Of a DNA stretch of 64,000 nt, positions 1-11,624 are shown in pieces. The notes beneath the pieces are model-generated. The model had not been told where the DNA came from. It did not search any database and saw nothing but the letters and a program-made list of their open reading frames with translations. The translations under genes and the position numbers were made by a program. The DNA lies in NCBI GenBank assembly GCA_003864495.1, contig ML133455.1, positions 682,001-746,000 of the forward strand, read 5' to 3'. The stretch comes from Nemopilema nomurai. Lineage: Eukaryota; Cnidaria; Scyphozoa; Rhizostomeae; Rhizostomatidae. How positions within the stretch are numbered: the stretch's first letter is position 1; every line of letters begins with the position of its first letter.

Positions 1-27
1 CATAGGTCTAGGTAGAAGCAATTTTAG

Positions 28-224
28 AGGGTTCCAAGGAGTAATATGTTACTTGAGTGCGTTTATCGGATATCAGAACTCCAAATTTTGCCTGAAAGTT
101 TTAATGTCCGAAGTTTGGTTAAAACTAAAATGGATTTACCTGAGCTTTTGAGATACTTTAAGAGAGCAGTGAAGTGCAATGACAAATTTGTTTGTGAACG
201 CAAATCCAATGCTTTATGTTGACG
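28..224 (+). other. possible terminal coding exon fragment at the left edge
   Basis: After an acceptor-like AG near base 27 an open frame runs to a TGA at 222-224, with an internal ATG at 45. The residue mix is protein-like, with Leu, Lys, Glu and Cys well spread. A second frame with protein-like content follows from about 180 to 306, as if a frameshift lay between them. I recognise no family. It could be the 3' end of a gene lying left of the window, a decayed copy, or chance. Very weak call. Confidence 0.15.
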
Positions 225-306
225 ATGAAGATTTTGGTAGACTTACGCGGCCAATGTTGTCTCAAAACCTTTTGAAAGCCCCTAGTGAGAATATCAGTCG
301 TTGTTA

Positions 307-1345
307 GCTTGTCTAGAATTCCTGGTAAAAATTGCAGGGAAATTAAAAGAGGCCTCTTGTTTCACGATTTTTGAACCACTGTTTTCCTCCTTCTGCTCAA
401 TGCAATGTCGATTGTGTCTTTTTGAAGAAGAGACGACGAACATTAATTTGATGGGAGACAGATGGCCAATCACATTTATTTAGGAGGAAAAAGGAAATCA
501 AACCATACAGCAATATACAACAAATAAATTCCCGTTGAACGTTTAAAGATAACTACAATTTTTTTTGCTTTTTTATATGCTACAAATATTAGGTTTATAT
601 TCAAAAGCAAAAATTGCTTTTTCCTAAAAAGCTTTGCTTACTAGCAGATTAATTATTTTCTTATAAAGATTCTTTACATCTCTCATTACTGCTGCTCTTC
701 ATTACTTTCCCTTTTTATTTTACATTTTTGCCTTTGGATGTTTCTTATAAAAAAACACGATTGAGTGCGGGGTTGTTGTTGGGAACCACCATGTAAAAAA
801 TGAAGTTTAGAGTATCAAGGGCTTATAATGAAATCAGAGAGAATGTCCCAATTTTCCCTTTAAGCAGTTAACTATTTGCTAGAATACTGTGATTGGCTGG
901 AAGTGTGAAAACGAGACGTTTTTTAAAATTTGTGCAATGTGGTAAGAGCGAGCTTGAATAAAGGTGCTTTACCAAGAAAAAAAAGGCTAACAAACTGAAA
1001 CTTTTTTCTGCATTACTTACTTCATCAGCACTGATCTCTACAAACCCTTTTGTAGTTTAAATTCTAATCATAAAGAAAGTTCTCATGAGGCTCAGCATTT
1101 AGACTGTACTCTGTTTACAATCAACTGTGCCTTCCAATTCTTCTTAGCCGCTCTTGTTCAAGTTCGAATAATCAACGTTACTGCTGCCAATGCCTTTTCT
1201 CTTTAGCAATGCCATATTTACAGTAAGAGGTGTTTTTAACTCCTCAAGAAAACGTTTATGAAGATGCTCCATTGTGCCGCAGTGCCTTGCATTGGTGATG
1301 CCACTTTGCACCATGTAAAGAATGCCTTCTGTCTCATCGACAACC
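307..1345. other. non-coding stretch, partly putative 3' UTR of the first RSPH1-like gene
   Basis: No exon is supported here. The part next to 1345 lies downstream of the minus-strand RSPH1-like stop codon and is probably its 3' UTR. An open frame of 80 codons at 1144-1386 (minus) overlaps the last RSPH1-like exon in another frame and has no family resemblance, so it is not called. An AT-rich run near 700-730 contains a minus-strand AATAAA-like signal. Confidence 0.4.
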
Positions 1346-2769
1346 TCAAACCTCTTCAGGCACAAGGCCCTTCTGCGAATTCGCAAGTATTCTTTTCTTG
1401 CATTTCCATTTTGTTATGTATTCTCTTGAACTCTTGATCTTTCTCCCATTCTCGTCCTGTTCTATGCTGTTGTTGTTCGACTCTACTTTCTCGAGAACAT
1501 ATTCCCCGATCTGCTGGCTTCCATCTTTGAATACATACCTCCCCGGCCCAAGCATTTTGTCCTCTGCAAATTGGCCTTCGTAGAAGTTGTCGCCGAATAT
1601 CAGTTTACCTTCCCCTGCGAAAGAAGACACACAATGCATTAATTCGCACTTATTTTTCCTTCTGTCCAGCAAACCATTTCTATATTTTAATCTTTCACGC
1701 TTTTTAACCCTTTTAGTATAATTTTCATTTAGTAAGTAACTACTCTTTTATTAATTTCGCTTCTTTACCAATGTTCGTCACTGGGCATATGAACCGGAGG
1801 CTCAGTGCTATATTCCTTACCATATTCCCATTTTTATGTTTATTTCTTCACCCATTAAGCCATCACGTTACGTCTATTTCTATTTGTATAAGTATAAGTA
1901 TTTCTTTACCTCTCTTGTCTACAGAGTCACCCTATTATTATTATCATTACAAATCAGCCAACTCAAACACGTTGGTCGAATGCTTGCTGGCAGAGCTATG
2001 GACGCTTGCAGTCCGAATTTCACGCTTAAACTGGTCATCAGGCACAAACATAGCCGCAGTTGGCTCGTATGTCCAAGTAGAATCGATGTTTAATTTCAAC
2101 GACGTTCAAGCAGAATGACACCAGCTCAAACACCTGCGCTATTGCCTTGAACTCCTGTTTGAGCTGAAGTGTCGCCTTTTCATTCTGAGCTCTGACGTGA
2201 ATGCTGAAGGGAAGCAGTAAACTTTCCTTGTTAGCGCAACACCACAGGCAGCAGTGATATTCCCGCTCAGCGTGGCAGAAATTTACCATTAAATATTCAT
2301 ACTCACCATGCCGCTTTCCGTTCTTCCATAGGCCTTCGTACACCATCATGTCCGCCGCGTATTTGTACGTTCCCCGTCCATGTCTTTGGTCGTTCACCCA
2401 TTCGCCGCCGTAGACGTCACCGTTTCCGTAGAAGTAAACGCCAAAGCCTTGTCTCTTGTCGTCCTTCCAGTGCCCCTCGTACTTCGATCCATCTGGATAC
2501 TTGAATGTTCCACGTCCGTTTTTTCGATTGAATTGATATTCGCCAACGTAAACAGCTTTGTTCTGTGAGTTGAATACATATTTTCCTTTTCCATGCCGCA
2601 GCCCGTGCTCGTAAGACCCATCGTATGTGTCTCCGTTGGGTAAGGTCGCCTTCCCTTTTCCGTGTCGCTCGCCCTGCGTATTTCTGTCTCCCTCGTAGTG
2701 GTAAGACTTTACGTGCGGCCCCTCTCCACCCTGTGTAGCAAGGTCGTCTGTATCGGAGCTCTTATCCAT
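1346..2769 (-). CDS. RSPH1: RSPH1-like radial spoke head MORN-repeat protein, short-tailed copy
   Basis: Two coding exons on the minus strand, 2769-2307 and 1614-1346, give 243 residues with intact frame. The donor after 2307 reads G|GTGAGT and the acceptor before 1614 ends in TTCGCAG; the intron is phase 1 inside a Gly codon. About seven MORN repeats span residues 25-195, with YEG/YGGEW starts and GxG turns, followed by GEYV as in vertebrate RSPH1. RSPH1 belongs to the head of the axonemal radial spoke in motile cilia. The start at 2769 is chosen because it gives the short polar N-terminus typical of the family; an in-frame ATG at 2889 would add 40 unlike residues. The C-terminus stops soon after a WKCKK motif and lacks most of the acidic tail seen in the neighbouring paralog. 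Confidence 0.9.
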
Positions 2770-4747
2770 TGTGCAGAAAACGAATTTGGCTATACTTGTA
2801 GTGCCAATGGACTGTTTACGCAACTCCTCTTTAGCCGGCCTTACTGTATCATCTTGTTGATTTGCTCTTGCTAGGTGAAGCAGGTTCAAAGCTGCCGTTG
2901 TGTTGTTATGGATACTCTGAAAGTCTTACGTCCGTCTTCTTGGTTATTCTGCAAAATAGACAGGTACTATAATCTGCAGAACGAACATCTGCAGAGGTGT
3001 TGCAAGATATTGTTGCCATGGAGAAGCATGGCGCTTGGACTAGAGGCGATTCGACGAAGTGGATAGATCTGTGGCACACGCGTTGTTGCCATAGCAGGCC
3101 TAAGCTAAATACCAGAATGGTATAAAATATTCATCAAGCCAAACTTGCGATTTATTAGCATTTTTGCACTCAAACTTGCTACTTGCTGGCAGTGAAAGTT
3201 TGTTTCTGGCTATTTGGATCCCAGGAAGCTTATCCTTGCTCAAAAGAAAACTAAATTCCACGCAGGTCCTGCTGTGGGTGTTGTCAAGATAACTCTTTCA
3301 GCATGTTCGCATATGTTCTTTTCATCCTGCTTATCAACATCATTAAAATGTTCGAAATTGTAGTCTATCACATCATCCTTTCTGAGATGTCTAGCACTCT
3401 AAACACTTTATTTTGTGCGTTGATTAAGCGTTATGAGCGGTGATTCGATCTTCCACGTTAACTGTTTGAATAATTTTAAAAGCTAGAGGGGAGTGTGCAA
3501 ATATTTGACGGAATTGTTGTCCGCGTATCTTCCTTCTCTTTCGTAGCATTTTCAATCATTCGCAGGTTTGCTATCTTCTTAAGGCATTGTGGCAAAGCCC
3601 TCTCTTCTCAAGTGTGATTATTCCTACGTAGGTGATAACTTTTTCTTTGCCTGTCATCTATCTTGGAAGGTTTAGTGGTTTTGTTTGTTGATGCAATTGC
3701 CTTTCTCTAGATTAAGACAGTGTTCGATAGGCTTTATGGTATAAGCCCAATGTATCGAGTGGGTTGGTCGGAAATAAACCAATTTACTCTGGTGCTCGTA
3801 ATTTCACCAATAACGCTACTCTGGGTCAAAAGTAACAATGTCTTTAGATCAATGCTCCTTTAAACCTTGATCTAATAAATGTTATGAAATATAAATAATT
3901 ATTGATTTGATAAGGCCACCCTAAGACTTCGAGATTTCTTTTCTTGTAAGTGTAAATAATACAGTAAGAGGAAATTATGTGTGGTAAAGAGAAGGCCGCT
4001 ATATTGTATATATTTTCATTTAATATTTGCCTCCATAACTAAACACATTTTGGCTAATTTCAAAAGCCCTTCGGCTACTTTTTTGTGGTCTCTAAGAAAC
4101 AGGATCAACCAAGAAGTGTCCATACTCTGATGTCTAAAACTGATAAGTGTCAATAATCTTTTTAATATACATCTAAGGCAACGGATTTGCTGAAAAATGC
4201 TATTTTATTTGTCATTTATTTTCGTATGAAGAGATATGGCAACCGATCGGATTATATGAAATCATTCTTTTTCATTAATAAAACAGTTTTTCTTCCCCTG
4301 CATGTCTCTTTTTCATTCATTCAGGAACATAGATACCAGATTAAGTCATCGTATGCAAGAAGTTGCCATACTCTGAACCCGCCCTGTTTATCTGGAAAGG
4401 ACGCCCGTTTGGAAAGCGGCATATCTACTAAGGAGTATTTGTTTGATGGGCATTTTGCCCAAAGAGGTTCCCCACAGCATGCTAGGCGCAAGGTGCTCTT
4501 CGAACATATCACGTCATCGTCTCTGCGCCCTTCTCTTGCCACTGTAGTGGTGATGTCCCTTGTGCTGACATTTTCAGGGAATCCTCGTTGTTGTTATTGA
4601 AAGCCGGTAAATGAAGCTTCCAACACTCACACGGGGATATCGATGCTTTAGAATGCATCAGAACATTTTGTGACGTCGCCATCTTATTTGACCATCAGTT
4701 ACTACTTTATCACAATTTTGACTATTAATTGATGGCCTTAGTTGATT
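2770..4747. other. intergenic region between the two RSPH1-like genes
   Basis: No coding exon is supported. The part next to 2770 should contain the promoter and 5' UTR of the short RSPH1-like gene, including the X-box-like site listed separately. The part next to 4747 is the putative 3' flank of the second copy. The open frame at 4187-4600 has no recognisable domain. Confidence 0.5.
3085..3098. promoter_or_regulatory. X-box-like (RFX) motif upstream of the RSPH1-like gene
   Basis: The sequence GTTGCCATAGCAGG matches the RFX X-box GTNRCC-N(0-3)-RGYAAC perfectly in its left half and at four of six positions in its right half. It lies about 320 bp upstream of the ATG at 2769. A weaker relative, GTTGCCATGGAGAA, sits at 3012-3025. 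RFX factors drive ciliary genes in animals, so the site fits the gene. Similar half-sites occur elsewhere in the window, so chance cannot be excluded. Confidence 0.35.
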
Positions 4748-6080
4748 TCAGAATGCTGGATCGTCATCTTCATTTTTCTTTCCGCCGTAGCCACGAATCT
4801 TCTTGTAGCATTTCCATATTATGACATATTCTTCTGGATCGGTTTTTCTACTTATATTGTCTTCATTCCTATTCTTATCACCATTGCCACTTTCATACCC
4901 ATGCTCTCCCATATCATCCTCTTCCTTGTCACTTCTGTCACTTCTGCTCCTTTCGTCTTTTGGCACCTTGTTGTCATCTTCCGCATCAGTCGCGCCTGAG
5001 TGACTTTCAGAGTCAGCCTCGCTTTCACTTTCGTGGTCAGAGCTGTAATCTTCCCCTGTCCCTTCCCCTGCCTCTTCTTCGCTCTGCCTATTTACTTCCT
5101 CTTCATTGCCTGTCAAATCTTCTTCTACCTCAGAAGCTTCTTCTTCTTCTGCATTCTTTTCTATTTCCTTCGGGTCAATTGTCTTTTCTTTAACATATTC
5201 CCCTATTTGTTTACTATTATCCTCAAAAGTATATGTTCCTGGTCCGATCAACTCGTCTTCAATAAACTGACCCTCGTAGATAATCCCATCGAACTCGAGT
5301 TTCCCTTCACCTGAAGCAAGCAGAGGCATTCTGTTAAAACACAATCATGGCATTCCTTTAATGGCTATCAATAGAACGATGCCACTTCTAATATGCATAT
5401 CAACTTGAGATGAGATACAGAAATGTCATGATTCATTTATAGCCAAATATACTCCTAATGCTTTCCTTTACGTAGATGACTTGTTTAATAGGATATTTAA
5501 ACGCCTGTCAGCTATACAACTATGTATATTGATAAACACACACGTTGGTTAATACTTCTGCCTAACTAGACAGTTATGGAAATTTGTTGCTATAGTTACC
5601 ATGACGCTTTCCGTTTTCCCAGAATCCTTCATATGACATCATGTTCGTTGCATACCGGTACTTCCCTTTGCCATGTCTCTCGTCGTTCTTCCACTCTCCG
5701 CCGTACACATCTCCGTTCTTGTAGTAGAACACACCAAATCCATGCCTCATATCATTCTTCCAGTTCCCCTCGTACCTCGCACCATCGGCGTAATAAAACG
5801 TCCCCTTGCCGTCTTTTCTATTAAACAAATACTCCCCGGTATACATCGCCTTGTTTTGCGACGTGTAGACATACTTTCCCTTGCCGTGTCGTAACCCGTG
5901 CTCGTAACTGCCTTCGTAAACGTCTCCATTCGAAAGAAAGGCCTTCCCTTTCCCGTGCCGCTCCTTACCGTCATTCCTTTCGCCGATGTATTGGTAAATG
6001 CTGACGCTCTTTCGCTTCTCGTGTGCCGATTCGAAGTCGCTGATCGCGGCGTCCCTTTCGGAATCACTATCAGTACTCAT
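4748..6080 (-). CDS. RSPH1: RSPH1-like radial spoke head MORN-repeat protein, acidic-tailed copy
   Basis: Two coding exons on the minus strand, 6080-5600 and 5310-4748, give 347 residues. The donor reads G|GTAACT, the acceptor ends in CTTCAG, and the intron splits a Gly codon in phase 1, exactly as in the neighbouring copy. The N-terminus is Ser/Asp-rich and starts MSTDSDSERD. MORN repeats cover roughly residues 30-200. They are followed by a long Glu/Asp/Ser-rich tail (about 210-320), then a YVIIWKCYKKI segment that corresponds to the WKCKK end of the other copy. Human RSPH1 also has MORN repeats followed by an acidic tail, so this copy is the more canonical of the two. Same strand, shared intron and about 2 kb separation indicate a tandem duplication. 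Confidence 0.92.
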
Positions 6081-6108
6081 CTCAGCTGTCTAGTAACGCA
6101 GCTTCCAA

Positions 6109-6122
6109 GTTTAGCGGGCAAC
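6109..6122. promoter_or_regulatory. X-box half-site upstream of the acidic-tailed RSPH1-like gene
   Basis: GTTTAGCGGGCAAC lies about 30 bp upstream of the ATG at 6080. Its right half, GGCAAC, matches the X-box consensus RGYAAC perfectly, while the left half is poor. The position is typical of ciliary X-boxes, but the match is only partial. Confidence 0.25.
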
Positions 6123-9100
6123 AGTCCTGGTCTTCTGGTGGAAATCATGCACACGGGCCTCGAGATGCTTTGTATTGAATCGTTGTTTTTGCTGTCGCTG
6201 GGCTGCTATCGGAGCTTTGCAGCCGCCAACCAGTTTCGTGTATTGCGGCACCTGCTGCCGTCTTTTTGCCATGTTTTCAATCCTACCGACAATTCTTACT
6301 TCAGGTCATGACCTGCTACACTAACTGCGAATCCCCTACCTTGCTTATTGGACATAGACTGTAACTGTGGCATTAGATTTGTGGCCAAGGTAGCATGCAG
6401 TGCCGTAGGTATTCAGTTGCAACATGCCATGACATCATCCGTCATACCAGGGCAGCATGCCTTCACGGTATGAAATACAAGAGAGCGCCTGGTAATTCAG
6501 CAATAAATTTTTTATGCCAGGCCCCAGCCTGTTTTCAAGCTCTATGCCGCAAGTTAAAGCAAGGGTTGTTCTCACAAAAGCTTGTGCTGTTGGAATATTT
6601 CGGCTCATCATCATCAGAATAACACATTTTCACAGCCAGTGCTAACAAATTTTTGCTCCAAAAAATTCAATTTCTGAAAAATTTCTTCTGAATTTAACTG
6701 TAATGATTGCACATATCTAACCTGCTTCTACTGCATATATTTATTTGTAGTCTCCAGGCGCATTTTCCTATTACTGGAATATAATTGTTTGCAAAACCAA
6801 AAAGACTTTCAAATAATCCTCAGTTCAACCTTGTAAGATTGTTTGCTTTACAGATTGATCACCTAGTATGGCAAATTACCCATCATTAAAACTGCGCGAT
6901 TTCAACCGTCGATCTTTCTTCCATAACGTTTACGCTTGATTTCCCACATTAAACTCCGTTTACGCTGGTCTTCCCACGAGTAACTTTGCCCTAGCTAATA
7001 AGCCTAATATTTCATCTCACTTTATCACGATGCAATTAATGATTGTCAACTGTTCAAGCGATATCGGTGTATGTTTTAAGGTTGAATACTTGAGAGCCAA
7101 CGAAACGCAATTATTTGATAGACGGTGTTAGGTATGTTTATCTCTATTCTTAAAACCGAAGTGCAACTTTTTCTGTTTAAGATTGTGATCGGCTTTCGTC
7201 GATGAAGTGAACTATTTACTCTAATCTGCTATACTTCTGAGGCTAGATGAATATGCCTTTACTTTAGATCGCCTTAACGGTACTAAAATTCAATATGGTA
7301 TCCCAAAGAATATATCTGCAGTTAGATACAATATTGATCAACTATTTTCATAGAAAAAAGACAGCGATCAAACCTTTGCTAAGAACAGTTTCCTCCGATC
7401 AATGACTGACTGATTATCTGCAAGTCTTCTTAGAAACCTTGTTGTTGTTGTGCTGGGCCCTGATCCTCAGAAGCTTCCTAGCATTCTGCGCCTCCTTTCC
7501 GACGTAGACAAGTTGCCACTTTTCACAATGAAGATTCAACTCACGAGCCACCCCATGTACACGTTGATTGTTTTGGGAAGAAGCGATTTTCTTTTGAAAT
7601 TGGGAATTGTCAAGGGCTTGTACCTGTAGATGCTCATCCTCGTGAATAATAAATGATTTCTGAATGCGAAATTCCTTTCCAAGCTGTCATCCGATTCTTG
7701 CTGAATATTTAATCATTCTTTAACCGATACTTGTTTCAAGAAGCCGTCCGTGTCGTTCTTTTCTAATCTCTTGTCCACAAATTATTCACCGTTTAACCAT
7801 CGTAAGTGTCCGCGAATTTTGAATATCATAATGATGTTTTCTTTCATTATTTACGTTTCAAATCGTTGTTTGCAAGACACTTGTTTCATATCTGTGCACA
7901 ATTGTTCTTTGATTCTTGATTTTATCAAAAAATGATTACCAGTATTGATACCATGGAGTTCGTGTCTGTCTATCAGGAGAATGTGAAACTGGTTAACGTT
8001 AATTTTTCCACTCTTGTTAAGATGACGTCATTTAGTTCGTTGTAGATCACAACAAAGCAAGTTAGTGTCATCTTTTAGGCTGTAAATAAAATTATTTGAA
8101 ATGATAATACTCTGAATAAGTTTCCCAATTGGGTATACCTTGCAAGCTAGCACTATGATTCTTGTATTTGATTATAACCTGTTATGGTTGGTATTCCCAG
8201 GTGTTTCTGTTCTAAATGTTGGCCTTATTCACTGTTTTGTTCTATTTTTGTTCTACTGCTGATCAGTAACGAGATGAATTGGTTGCCATAGCGATCAATT
8301 CTTGGCAATAGATTGGTGCCCAGTCTTCTCTCAATTCAACAGCTGCAATGATAGGCCTATGATTTTTGCGCGGCTGTGTCGGTACATAGCTTGGTAAAGT
8401 TAGTTGCTCGGAGTTGCTGCCTAGCTTTAGACACCTTTTTTGTTGAAATAAAGTTGATGTATCCCAATTTTTGGTTTTCCTGTGCTCCAACCCATACTTC
8501 AATGCACTGGTTGACCAGGGGAATGCTGTTGGTTTGAAGGAGGCATTCCGGATTACCAGTAACCACCTTAAGCCATCTAGAAGGTCGCAATTTATATTTA
8601 GGGGCATTTATAGACGTTGAGAGCAGATCAACATTGTCTTGAAGTACTAAGCGATCTTCTGATGGTTGATTTGTTCCCGAAATAGGCCTGTTTTTCTCCT
8701 TCTTCCTTTCTCACTGTCATACCTCGTAAAGGTGTGAGAAGGCTGGCCTCCCTCGCAGATTGTATCAATCCTTCTTTCAGATGAATATTTGATGGCTGGC
8801 GCTCCATGGCTTTAAATTAAATCATCTTTTTTGCCACAGAACTCTTGAGAGCCCACAAGTTAGATTTCTTTTTCAAAGCTGGATTATTTCTGGTTGGAAA
8901 AGATTATTCTGCAAATTGCGGCTTTACGTTTTCGAGATGAGTTGCTAATTATGGATTTACTATCGACCAAGAAAAGAATTAGGCCCGGCTTTTCGCACTT
9001 GGTAATCCACCAGCTGCATAAGAAACAGCGACCATGTTGGGCCGATTTCAATTTGGCTTTCTTTTTCATTTGGTCGATTATTTATGGTCGTCCTATTTTA

Positions 9101-11624
9101 TGTTTATGGACTGCAAAGAAAAACTGTTGATGCTAGGTCAAATAATTATTATTCAAAAAAATCGGTCAAAGATCTAGGACTCAGTTAAAAAGAATATTAA
9201 AGGTGCTAGGGGATAAGAAAATTGAAGCAGGCATTTCAATGACAGCAACTAATGGATAGAAAAGCATTGAAGCTGATTTATCTGAGGAACTCAGTGGAGT
9301 AGAAGTCAAAGAATAGAAGCAATGTTGCAGAGGGAAATGTTTGTTTAATTCATGTTTGACTTGCGAGCAAGTGAAACCTGGTTGTCATTAAACCCAGATC
9401 AGTTTCCTAATGCTTATTAAATGCATAAGAATTTTGCGTTGTGCCTGTTTCTTTCTCTAGGGCTTTGTGTCTTTGAAATTACGTCATTTGTTCCCGCCTC
9501 CTTGGAAGCATGATCAAAGAGTGATAATGAACTGTCGACTTTTTCAACACAGTCTGAGATCTGCATAGACTTTCCAAGAAACTGTAGAAGCTGTAACTGG
9601 ACTCAGTTCTTGTCTTAACCTATTCGACGTTCTCTAAGGCTTTCCAATCAGGAGAGTTTGCGCTTTCAGCCTTCTTTTTCTGATCCTTTCTGAACGTTTT
9701 TCTGAACTTACGAGCAAGGTGTTGATAGCTATTTAGATTTTCTTTCAGCTATTCTCTGCTCAGGGCAAAGATGATCAAGCTGCCCAACTCTTTTTCATTC
9801 TCTATTCACAACAGTACCTGCCCGATTTTACTACTTTCTGGTTGACTCCGAAATGACCCCAAATGACTTTGAGCATTTTATACAATTTCTGGTTTAAACC
9901 TGCCTCTTGTCACAACGACGAGGCTGTAGCTACCACATCGTGTTTTCTTTCGTGCTGAGGTTGTAGCTCAAAGGCACGTGTGTTGTCGAACGACCTAAAG
10001 CAACATCGACGGTGTTACCTATCCCTGCTTGGATATATTTAAGAGTGATCTTGAAGCGGAATCTATGTATTTCTTACAAGTAGTGCTATCCGTGTTTATT
10101 TTCTTAAGAAAAACCAACCAAGATTTGAAGTTTAGAGCATTACTAAGGAGCCTACCCCCTCCCATTTCCCGCGAAAGCACGGAATTCTTGTTTATAATTT
10201 TGTCTCCTTTACTTGACTGTTAGAAATTCTATGTTATCAGTGATCTATTCAAGATTTACCAGAATGTCATCCATCTTTATGATAAGTTTATCTGGTTGCT
10301 GAGCGAAGAAGATAGGGATTGTTTGATTTTAATTGCTAATTTTATAACCAAGGCTTTCGAATCACGGGAATCTTTTGGAAAGCCCTTTATGTGCGTACCC
10401 ATGTAATGTTGACTGTATAGCTTGAAATCTTGTTCATATCTTCTTGTATGGGCTTGCCGTAATTTGAGATTTATTAGCAATTTGTTTTCATGGTAATAAT
10501 ATTAAATTGTGATTGAATTGAGTGAATGGAAGGATATAGTGGAAATAATTTGTACGACGCAAAGTAAACGCAAACCGATTGGAGCAATTTTCTGTGGATG
10601 GAATTTATCTGGCGCAGTTATCTGGTTCCAAGCACGTCAATACCCTTTGCTAGCGATTTGAAAAGCATTTAGTCCTTTTCCAGTTTTGATTGAATACACA
10701 ATGATGTTTTTCCCGTTTTAAATTGTTCTGTCTCCAGCAGAAGGTTGCTTTTGATATGGGGAACTGCCTCAATTTCTAATCTCGATTGCAGGAGATTATC
10801 TTCTGTTATGAATAGGGGTGCAGTTGGGCAGCCTTCTTAATCATTTCACATGATTGCAAAAACTGTACACGTCTTTGTTGCACTACGTGCTGTCTACCAT
10901 ACGTTAGTGAAACGTTTAATCATTTTGCAGAGTCTTTAGTATTTCGACTCACCCTATGTCTTTTGACTTGATCGCGAAGCTAATTCGCTGGACACTTTTG
11001 CCATTTTACCTTTATTGAATAACCCATGCAGCTATAGTTTGACATCCTTGTGCTGCTACTTTTAAAGCGCACAGACAATGCGTTCGGAAGAGATTTGAAT
11101 TATGTTAGATGAGAGATTAGAGACAGATTGTCCCAGTTGCGTTATGGGGCGTTTTGGGAAGCTCTATTCGAATAAGTGCGGGCACTTCTGCATTTTCTGC
11201 TACTTCTTACTTATTATCTTCTACATACTATCTTCTACATACTCTCTTCTACTTACTCTCTCTCTCTTACTTATTGGAACCCTTGAATAATAATTTTACT
11301 TCAATACTACAGAGTTCACGTTAATGCTTATTTTGAGCTGGGCATATATATGATGGGTGGGCCACCGACCCTCCATGCCTCGTGGTCGAACTTGGGTCGC
11401 TCACAGATTCCACCCACGGATTTCTAGAATTTCTTCTCAACTTGTATTTGAATTAGAACAGCAAGCTTTAAGATTGCAGTAGTACATTCCAGTCTGATTA
11501 TAATTTATTTATCTTATTGTGTAACGCGGGTCCTTTCTTCATTCCAAAGATACGGTCACTGTTTGAGGTGGGTGCTGGCTCCAAGATTGTTAAAATTTAA
11601 TTCCATTAAAATTTGTTTTCATAG
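6123..11624. other. long region with no resolved gene
   Basis: This stretch separates the RSPH1-like promoter from the first exon I could place in the large plus-strand C2-like gene. The missing 5' exons of that gene probably lie here, but I could not find exons with matching phase and convincing splice sites. An X-box-like sequence, GTTGCCATAGCGAT, is at 8282-8295. A pyrimidine-rich microsatellite-like run of TTCTACATACT units lies at about 11205-11275. Several open frames of 60-115 codons have no recognisable content. Confidence 0.4.

Noticed and set aside
1144..1386. Extra 3' exon for the short RSPH1-like gene
   Set aside because: It overlaps the accepted last exon in a different frame and no intron joins them; treated as 3' UTR.
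2770..2889. In-frame N-terminal extension of the short RSPH1-like protein
   Set aside because: The extra 40 residues have no likeness to RSPH1 N-termini, and the internal ATG gives the usual acidic start.
7435..7629. Open frame of about 64 codons after a CTTCTTAG acceptor-like site
   Set aside because: Protein-like in part, but no donor, no neighbouring exon in phase and no recognisable family.
8263..8607. Minus-strand frame of 114 codons with an overlapping 77-codon frame
   Set aside because: No domain is recognised and the two frames compete; it may be decayed mobile DNA, but nothing supports a gene.
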